Shown here piece after piece: positions 57,450 to 64,000 of a stretch of DNA of 64,000 nt. Positions within the stretch are counted from its first letter, which is position 1. The number at the start of each line of letters is the position of its first letter. The notes beneath the pieces were generated by a model that did not search any database, was not told where the DNA came from, and worked only from the letters and a program-made list of their open reading frames with translations. Source of the DNA: Dermacentor variabilis. Its lineage: Eukaryota; Arthropoda; Arachnida; Ixodida; Ixodidae. The translations under genes were made by a program, and so were the position numbers. The stretch lies in NCBI RefSeq assembly GCF_050947875.1, contig NC_134577.1, positions 69,878,639 through 69,942,638 on the forward strand. The letters run 5' to 3'.

Positions 57450-59570
57450 TCTACTAACAGAATTTTATTTATCCAGCCGTTACCACACACCCTTCAGATG
57501 GCTTTGGCAAGAGCATCAGAGTTAAACCTGCCGGCAGTAGCTGCCCTCGCCGATAAGGTGTGCATAGTAGTGCCGTCCCAGCTTTCGGTGGCTACTGCAA
57601 ATTCCGAAATACAGGCAATATTCTTCACTCTAGAAGCTGGCTGCCCACTAGTCAATTTGCTGCTTCGTAACCTGCTTATTCAAGGCAAGACGACCTCATC
57701 GTGATTCACACCGTGATTCAAAGACTGACGTATTATGTAGCAAATAACCTCCCCACAAAGGACATTGGCGCCACACCAAGACACTTCAAAGACAGGCCAC
57801 GTTTCGCGTGGCCTTAACTTTGTTCGCCAACTAACCCCCGCCGTCTTTCTCCAACGAGGCACTCTTCAGAGTAGCCAATGCCTTGCTTCTACCACCGGTG
57901 ATCCCGGGCATCCACGTAGCGTTATGCTAACGGTGACGAGTGACTGTCGTCTGTCTGCGAGTCCTTTGTTCTTCGTTAGAGACCTCATCAGCTCTCTACA
58001 GTTTCTCATTGATACGGGAGCAGATGTGAGCTTACTGCCCGCCCGTAGGATATACAGAAACTGCACGGCTACCAGGAAACTGCAAGCTGCCAACTGCAAC
58101 AGAATCGACTTGTACTACCGCAGGCCCCTCACGCTTAACGTTGGACTGAGGGCGTTCAGGTGGATATCTCTGGTATCTTCGTTCGTGCACGCAATACCAG
58201 GTGCTGACGTTCTTTTGTAGTACAGCCTGCTCCTTGTCATCCCAAAGAAAAACAATGATTTCCACAACTTGATAAAGCGTAGCCGGCATGATATCCGTTT
58301 CAGAAATCGCGTTTACTGTGCGGCACTGTGTTCCAGAGCACTACTCCACACTCCAAGTGAATTTCCATTCCTTACTGCTTCAATCGACTGGAATAAACTT
58401 GTCAGCCACAATGTCAAACATCACCTTGTCGCCTCGCACCAAAGTTAGCCATAGTTAAACACGAGTTCGAGCACCTGCTGTAGATAATATCGTTCGTGTA
58501 TTCTGTAGTATTTGGTCCTCACCATTTACCATGGTGTCGAAAAAGACTGGTGATTGCTGTTGATCCGGGCATTATCGTGCCCTGATCACTGCAACAGTCT
58601 CTGATATATGCGCGCTGTTAAACATTCAGGACTTCACTATTCCTAAGCCTATCACCAGGTTCTCATGGCCGATGAACATATTGCCAAGACTTTCATTAAA
58701 AGCCATCTTGGATTATTTAAACTTATCTAAATACCATTTGGCCTCCAGAACGCTGCGCAGACATTTCAACGGTTTATTGACGTTGTAACCAGTAGGCTGG
58801 TGTTCGTGTTCATTTATATCGACGACATCCTTCTTGACATCTCTCCACAAGAAATTCATCTCGAACGCATTCGGATTCTCTTCAAGCAACTTCAAAAGCA
58901 TGGTCTAGTAATCAATTCGGAGAAGTGCCAGTTCGGCATGCCAGCTCTGAAGTTTCTTGGTAACATCTTGAACAGTGACGGCATCAAACGCCTGCCTACC
59001 AAAGTGCACCGCACGCGTAATGCGAAGAGGTGGGATCGTTCCCCACCTGCGACAAGTTGTTTTTCATCCACTTCCATGGCCATTAATTTACCATTTGTTT
59101 AATTTAATAGGTTGTTACAAGTAATTTCCCCTACGTTTTTTTGGTGTTTGTTGGCTTCTCATTATATGATTAATCAAAATTTGGCCCTTCAGTTAACCCC
59201 CTTCGTTCCCATGTCTACCAAAGTGGAAGCAATTGCAAATTATTGCCTTGAGAACTCCGCCCGACAGCTCCGCCGTTTCCTCAGCTTAATAAATTTCTAC
59301 AGGCATTTTCTCTTTTTCTGGGCTGCAAAGATAAGAAAACTCGTCTATCTTTCGGCTCACACAAGATCGATGACATCAACTCCAACGTAGACTCAGAAAA
59401 GGCATTCGTGGCCATTAAAGCTCAACTAGGCGAAGACACACTCCTAATGTAGCCGAAGCGCGATGCCTCTATCAGTTTTATGCCGGACAATCCCGGTATA
59501 GCTGCCGGAGCAGTTCTTCAGCAGTCCAGTGATGACGCCTGGGAACCCCTGGGATTTTTCTCAAAGAAAC
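57450..59570 (+). pseudogene. Gypsy retrotransposon gag-pol relic, plus strand, nested insertions
   Basis: Pieces in order: capsid C-terminus (QMALARASELNLPAVAALAD, from about 57490), retropepsin (FLIDTGADVSLLPA, about 58000-58041, within a 151-codon frame), and RT remnants with multiple stops (58220-58780). The polymerase box YIDDI (DNA 58815-58826) and FLGNILNSDGIKRL follow. A SINE is then inserted, the frame resumes with ARQLRRFLSLINFYRHFL, and an RNase H connection piece (AAGAVLQQSSDDAW, FFSKK) breaks off at 59570 where another element's LTR begins. Zinc knuckle, integrase and LTRs are not seen. It is dead, carrying stops and two insertions. Confidence 0.8.
59007..59214 (+). mobile_element. 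SINE inserted in the Gypsy pol gene, 11-bp target duplication
   Basis: The tRNA-like part starts within the anticodon region (GCACGCGTAATGCG), has a B-box-like GGGATCGTTCCCC, then TTGTTTTTCATCCACTTCC, CCATTAATTTACC and TGTTTGTTGGCTTCTC, as in the SINE at 35.5-35.7 kb. It is flanked by CTACCAAAGTG at 58996-59006 and 59215-59225, which encodes the same pol residues (TKV) twice. The copy is 5'-truncated. Confidence 0.85.
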
Positions 59571-59723
59571 TGTTGTGATATTTTCGAAGGTGAGAGTGAG
59601 ACTCCAGCCGTCTTGATGTACAAAAGACGTTTATTAAACACATATAATCATATATATAATGAACAACGGAAGCGCCCCCTGGGAAATAAAAAATTCAAAT
59701 GAATAACGAAACTGATTACAACA
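59571..59723 (-). mobile_element. 3' LTR (about 153 bp) of the minus-strand Gypsy element
   Basis: On the minus strand it starts TGTTGTAATC and ends ATCACAACA, with the 6-base inverted ends TGTTGT/ACAACA. It contains a TATA-like TATATATA (near 59652) and AATAAA (59627-59632). A purine-rich AAGGGGAGAGGGGCGAG lies just upstream (59727-59743), as a polypurine tract should. The 5' LTR lies beyond the window. The left edge cuts the plus-strand Gypsy frame. Confidence 0.75.
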
Positions 59724-60003
59724 TACTCGCCCCTCTCCCCTTATTTTTAGTGATTAGTTGTTAGTAAGGATCAGTAAGGAAATCCTAAGGCATGCACACT
59801 GTACTTATTTACACATATTTGCAGACTGTACAAAACGTCAGACCGCAAACTAGTTGGTCTGATAGTCTTGGAGCCAGGCCGGTGGCCGGCGCCCTCTGGT
59901 CGGCCGCTTTGGACGTCGCACTGTTGACGATGGCGACGAGCTCGTAGATTGCTGCTCAGTATGTCAGGAGACCGCGCCTGCGTCCTGTGGGAAGGCGGCT
60001 GTA

Positions 60004-60125
60004 TCACGGCAGGCTGCAGCACATCGGGAGACCGCAGCTGCGGCGTGGGAGGTTGCAGCACATCAAAAGACCGCGGCTACGACGTGGCAGGCTGCAGCAC
60101 ATCAGGAGACAGCGGCTGCAGCGTG
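60004..60125. repeat. 39-bp tandem repeat, three units plus a partial
   Basis: GGCTGCAGCACATC begins units at about 60010, 60049 (GGTTGCAGCACATC) and 60088, each 39 bases long. A more decayed unit precedes them. In one minus-strand frame this gives 13-residue repeats of the RSPDVLQP type after the integrase, so it may be a Pol tail or untranslated DNA. Confidence 0.8.
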
Positions 60126-60129
60126 GCAG

Positions 60130-61085
60130 ATTACAGTAAGATCCTAAATTTGCCTGGTTCACAGGTGCCCCTCTCCGGAACCCTGGAAAGCTTGGAGGCT
60201 TTCCACGTACGGCCGTCTCCAAGTCGGAAAGAGGCTGGTCCCCTCCTCTCGTTCACTTTATTTGAAGAAAATGCGCAGTCTCCCTTGAAACGAACGGATG
60301 GTTTTTTTGATACGGACAAAGTCGCCTGCGGCTATCTTCGTCTTCTTGGCAGCTCTCCTTTTATCCGTGTAGTGCTTGCTGCTCTGGTGTTGACGGCGGA
60401 CCCTTCGACGGAGTCGCGCCAACTCCTTCGCTGGGTCTTCCGCAAATGCTGGTGCTGAGAAACCCACGACATCTAGCCTGGTTCGAGGCATTCTACCATG
60501 CAGCAGAACTGCTGGGGCGACCCCGGTGGTGTCCCGCGGAGTACACCGGTAAATGGCAAGGTATTCTGTAGCTACTTGCCGGAGTGGTAGTCTTTCGAGG
60601 AGTGCGATTTGAATGAAGTTTTTCAATGTGCGATTGAACCATTCTATTTGCCTATTCGCTTGGGGGTAGTATACCGAAGGATGTGAAAGGCGGATACTTC
60701 TGCTTTGCAGGAAGGCGATGAATTCACGCGAAGTGAAATGGGGTCCATTCTCACAAACGATCTCTTTTGGGTAGCCTTCACGGGCAAAAACACTCGTTAA
60801 AAGGTCTTTCACGGTGCTGGCGGACACCTCGCTGCAAAAATATACCTCCGGCCATTTAGAATGGTATTCAACAGGCGTTACAGCAAATCTGTTGTCGTGA
60901 GCTGCATGCTCCAAAGGACCAATAATGTCTAGGCCAAGCTTCAGCCACGGTCGCTCAGGCCATTCAACAGGTTGCAACGGTGCTGGTGATGTGTTGGCAG
61001 ACTTATGACCTTCCAGGCAGATGTGGCAGTTTTTTACTGCCGTTTCCACTTGCTTATCCAATCGTGGCCGCCAGAACCACTCACG
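60130..61085 (-). pseudogene. Gypsy integrase
   Basis: The main frame is 267 codons (61061-60258). It holds the second half of the HHCC zinc finger (CHIC), the core with first catalytic D (LGLDIIGP), CENGPHFTSREF where a D (normally DNGPQF) is replaced by E, and the conserved third residue E in QIEWFNRTLK. The HEAHQG half of the finger lies upstream, across an in-frame TGA at about 61088. Near the C-terminus the frame shifts (about 60290), and the GPASFRLGDGRTWKASKLS segment (a GPY/F-like module) is read in another frame down to about 60131. The altered catalytic residue plus the breaks imply inactivity. Confidence 0.85.
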
Positions 61086-61088
61086 CAG

Positions 61089-61931
61089 TCACGCCTTCGT
61101 GCGCGTGATACCCTGATGTGCCTCGTGCGCGATGCCGATGATCTGAGCAGTGAGGGAGGACGGAACAACGAGGCACTCTGCATGCTGTAGCAGGTCATCA
61201 ACAACAGAAAGTTGTTCCCGCATTGGGTATAATGGTTTCGCCTCTTCTGGTATGGACTTCTTTGGCGGCCAGGAACTCAGCACGAATGACTTGATGGTTT
61301 CCAGGAGACCGTCGTCGAGGGCGGCCTGCCTGAACTTCTTTGCCACGCGGGCTGGCTCAATGAACGAGACAATTTCTTCCTCCTTGGCAATCTCTGCCTC
61401 CGAGGTAAGTGCTGGCAGCCGAGAAAGTGCATCTGCTGCAGTGTTTATGGACCCCTTGCGGTATTCAGCAGTGAAATTGTAGGAAAGAAGGTGTGCACTC
61501 CAGCGTGTGATTCGGAGTAAGCGTCTTCCATGTCCTTGTGACGATAGTAAGGACACCAGTGCCTGGTGGTCTGCTCGTATTGTGAAATGGTGACCCCAAA
61601 GGTACGTGTGCCTTCACTCACATGCCCAAATACATGAAAGTGCTTCTCGTTCACCGACTGAATATTTTCTCTCCGCAGGCGACAGTGTAGGATATGCGAA
61701 AGCGACTGTGCGGAGCTCGTGGCCTATTTGTTGGTGCAGGACTGCTCCCAGTCCACAGTCGGACGCGTTGGTCGACACAATGACTGGAAGTGACGGATCA
61801 AACAACTGGAGGACTGTACTCGACGAAAGCATTTCCTTGACCATCCCGAAACTGCTGTCTGCTTCGGCTGACCCGATGAACGGCTCATTTTTGCGAAGTA
61901 AGGCTCCCATAGGCTCGACCACTTTTGCCAA
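61089..61931 (-). pseudogene. Gypsy RNase H domain and linker
   Basis: Two overlapping frames (61931-61614 and 61556-61089) carry FIGSAEADSSFGMVKEML, STNASDCGLGAVLHQQ (the first catalytic D is N), LSPAERKYSVGEREALSCIW and RITRWSAHLLSYNF. KGSINTAADALSRL marks the end of the domain. A frameshift separates them near 61570-61614. The domain would remove RNA from the RNA-DNA hybrid during reverse transcription. Confidence 0.85.
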
Positions 61932-62143
61932 GTGTGGAACAAACTTGGAGTAGTATTCTGTGAGACCCAGGAACGAACGGAAGGCGGTAACGCAACATCA
62001 GTTGGCACTGTTTTGTTAACTATGGAGGCTGCCTTCTCTGGAAGTGGCGAGTTACCACGTGCGGTGACTTTGTGCCCTAGAAACGCAAGTTCTGAAACGT
62101 CGAAGAAGCATTTGTTGTTCAGTTTCAGACCTGCGTTCTTGAT

Positions 62144-62755
62144 CTATTGTAGCACGGTTTTCAACTTTAAAAGGTGTTCTTCTGCGGTCTTGCCAAAAGT
62201 GATCACATCATCAATGTAGAACAACACGCCAGGGCAGCGTTCAAGATTAGCCATCATCTTCTGAAATGCTGCTGGGGCACAAACCAACCCAAAGCAAACT
62301 GTTTTAAAACGGAAAAGCCCGTCATGAGTGATGAAAGCTGTCACATTCCTGCTGTCAGGACGCAAGACAACCTGATGGTGAGCGAAAGCCTGGTCAAGTT
62401 TTGAGAAGTGTGTAGCGGCTACCAAAGCGTGAAGCAGCTCGTTTGTGTGGGGCAATGGGAAAATGTCTGGAACAATAGCTTTGTTCGGCTCTCGAGGATC
62501 TACACACATCCTGATGCTACCATCTTTCTTGTCGTCAACAACAACAATGGGGGACACCCATTCAGAAGCATCGATGTGCTCGATGATGTCAAGGCTCAGC
62601 AACCTCTGATGCTCATTTGATACTTGTGGCTGGAGAGAATATGGCAGACGGCGAAGCTTGGAAGTTACAGGCTGCACGTCTTGCCACGGTCTTGATGCGA
62701 TGCGTGAGCCCCTTGGCAAGACCCAACTCGGAACTGAAAAGTGAACTGAACTCAT
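62144..62755 (-). CDS. Gypsy reverse transcriptase core
   Basis: 203 codons containing LPYSLQPQVSNEHQRLLSL, IIEHIDASEWVSPIVVV (normally SSPIVVV), RMCVDPREPNKAI, FSKLDQAFAHHQV, FRFKTVCFGLVCAPAAFQKM and the catalytic YIDDV (DNA 62204-62218, minus). The palm motifs are intact. The frame ends at 62144, where similarity to the RT-RNase H connection (FLGHKV-type) continues in a different frame down to about 61990. It could be part of a longer ancestral pol. Confidence 0.85.
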   Translation of the reverse strand: MSSVHFSVPSWVLPRGSRIASRPWQDVQPVTSKLRRLPYSLQPQVSNEHQRLLSLDIIEHIDASEWVSPIVVVDDKKDGSIRMCVDPREPNKAIVPDIFPLPHTNELLHALVAATHFSKLDQAFAHHQVVLRPDSRNVTAFITHDGLFRFKTVCFGLVCAPAAFQKMMANLERCPGVLFYIDDVITFGKTAEEHLLKLKTVLQ

Positions 62756-62789
62756 GTGCTAAGGCTGGCAGAAGATCTTTGTCACAGCG

Positions 62790-63281
62790 CTACGCGCTTG
62801 ACGGTGTGGAAATGGAACAGGATAGCGGGTCAATGACAGTCGGAAGCGGAGCAACGGACGTGTATGAGCACTTGAGAGCAGAACCCTCAATGCGAAGATT
62901 CAAGGCTTTAATGCTGTCAAGACCGATCAGACAAGTTCCTCGGTGAGCAACATAAAAACGTAGTGATGCTGTGCGGCCTTTAAACCGAACGTCTGCTTGG
63001 AAACAACATAGCAGAGGAATCGGCCGTTGAGAGTAGTCAAACAGTGTAACATGCGGAGCAGGCGGGAGCGGAACGCTCTGAAAATATCGACTGAATTCTG
63101 GCTCCGACGGGATTGAAACAGACGACCCTGAATCTACAAGGAATGTCAAGGTGACATTCACGTCTTGCACTTGAATATGAATTCCGCTAAGCGCGGTACG
63201 TTGCATAGTCAAGACCTGCTCAGCACTGCTAGATGACGAAACATATTCAGGAAATTCAACTTCAAGGACTCGGCCTTGCAT
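62790..63281 (-). CDS. Gypsy retropepsin (aspartic protease) region
   Basis: 163 codons with the active-site segment TFLVDSGSSVSIPS (D-S-G, DNA about 63105-63145) and the later flap and ILG-like segment CLIGLDSIKALNLRI. It lies immediately after the nucleocapsid-like knuckle and before RT, separated from RT by about 35 bases with a frame break. The protease would release mature Gag and Pol parts. Confidence 0.8.
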   Translation of the reverse strand: MQGRVLEVEFPEYVSSSSSAEQVLTMQRTALSGIHIQVQDVNVTLTFLVDSGSSVSIPSEPEFSRYFQSVPLPPAPHVTLFDYSQRPIPLLCCFQADVRFKGRTASLRFYVAHRGTCLIGLDSIKALNLRIEGSALKCSYTSVAPLPTVIDPLSCSISTPSSA

Positions 63282-64000
63282 TTGAGTTCGTTTGCCGTTT
63301 CATACCTTTTGAAAGTGGCACTTGTGACCGCAAAACAAACAAGTCTTGCCATGCGCTTGGGCACTGCGGCGCTCATGCGAAGTGGTCCCGTGAGCCGCAT
63401 CAGAAACCATGTGGTGAACCGGATCGGCTGCTCTGTTCTCGGTTCCGCTCAGGGGGGCGGTTCCGCTGCAGTGCACGTGAGCAGCCCGCACTTCTCGTTA
63501 AATTCTGCTGAAAGGGGGCTACCGGCTGTGAATTTCTTTTTTGCGAAGAATTCGAGGATGGTTTACGACGCTGCCGCAATGAAATTGCCTCGACCGAAAC
63601 AGAAAGCTCTTTTAGCTCTTCAGCCGCCTGCTCGAAGTGAAGTGTAATTCAAACTGAATTCTCGAATGAAAGTGTGGAACCCTCGATCAGTAACCGCTCA
63701 CGCACGCGATTGGAAGCTACGACGACAAAGAATTGATACCGCAGAGTATCATCTTGCGAGGCAAACGAACAATTTGACGCTAGCTCCCGTAGAGTGGAAC
63801 ACAGTTATGAACGGACTCGCCTGTGTTTTGGCTGCGGCGGTGAAAGCGATGACGTTCGTCGATAACGTTGCACGACGTCGAAAACTGTTGCCCTAATGCG
63901 GCGAGTGCAGAGTCATATTCGTCAGGTGGGGCTACGACAGACTTGTCATCGGCGAGTGCTGCGGCACTTGGCGCTGCCAGTGCTGCGGCCCTGGTCCCTA
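63282..64000 (-). pseudogene. Gypsy gag: capsid part and zinc knuckle, runs off the window
   Basis: At the edge the minus strand encodes an acidic/alanine-rich linker, DEYDSALAALGQQFSTSCNV and ERHRFHRRSQNTGES. After a frameshift near 63800 it continues LRELASNCSFASQDDTLRYQ and NRVRERLLIEGSTLSFEN, matching the C-terminal capsid region of Gypsy Gag. A zinc knuckle remnant (CLFCGHKCHF) lies at about 63317-63346. Stops at about 63800 and 63640 show decay. The 5' part is outside the window. Confidence 0.7.

Larger units (their letters stand above)
59724..64000 (-). mobile_element. Gypsy retrotransposon internal region, minus strand, open at the window edge
   Basis: From the right edge: gag (64000-63282), retropepsin (63281-62790), RT (62755-62144), RNase H (61931-61089), integrase (61085 to about 60130), 39-bp repeats, polypurine tract, LTR. 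The gene order PR-RT-RH-IN and the YIDD box assign it to Gypsy/Metaviridae. Frameshifts and stops occur in several places, so it is defective, but it is less decayed than the plus-strand Gypsy it interrupts. Confidence 0.85.

Overview
The window looks like repeat-dense, intron-free intergenic DNA of an arthropod, most likely a hard (ixodid) tick. Evidence: tRNA-derived SINEs resembling the Ruka family described in Rhipicephalus, RTE-clade and RNase H-bearing I-type LINEs, CR1-like LINE pieces, a Penelope-like GIY-YIG fragment and Gypsy LTR elements. Species assignment is inference. I see no convincing host gene, rRNA or functional tRNA gene, no CRISPR array and nothing bacterial. Nearly every recognisable protein is a transposon product, and most are broken.

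Layout. 0-16 kb: SINE heads, a CR1-like reverse transcriptase (RT) fragment, a 3'-complete but 5'-truncated I-type LINE on the minus strand (4.3-6.8 kb), two more SINEs, and several foldback structures (2.4, 9.06 and 16.1 kb). 17-21 kb: a decayed I-type LINE on the plus strand with 5'UTR, zinc-knuckle ORF1, endonuclease and RT. 21-29 kb: non-coding interspersed repeats and a Gypsy integrase tail. 29-33 kb: a LINE ORF1 remnant (plus) facing another I-type LINE (minus). 33-45 kb: two copies of a 2 kb non-coding repeat with LTR-like signals, one of them split by an RTE fragment. Between them lie a SINE, an RNase H fragment, a GC-rich island and a Penelope-like 3' end.

45-49 kb: an 865-codon open RT/RNase H frame (minus) abuts head-to-head with a second 3' end of the same family (plus). 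This is followed by three copies of a local repeat. 49.6-53.2 kb: an almost complete RTE element whose 5' leader carries a tRNA-like module and has been split by a Ruka-like SINE with a 12-bp target duplication. 53.7-57 kb: a CR1-like 3' end with a 100-bp (ATCA)n tail, an I-type LINE 3' end and another long non-coding repeat. 57.4-64 kb: a dead Gypsy element (plus) split by a SINE with an 11-bp target duplication and cut by the short LTR of a second, minus-strand Gypsy that runs off the window.

The elements do not form a pathway. They record successive, nested insertions. The LINEs probably supplied the retroposition machinery for the SINEs (established for such families, not shown here). The most unusual observations are two retroposon-like near-perfect hairpins that share a 3' tail motif, the head-to-head LINE pair, and the multi-copy non-coding repeat superfamily.
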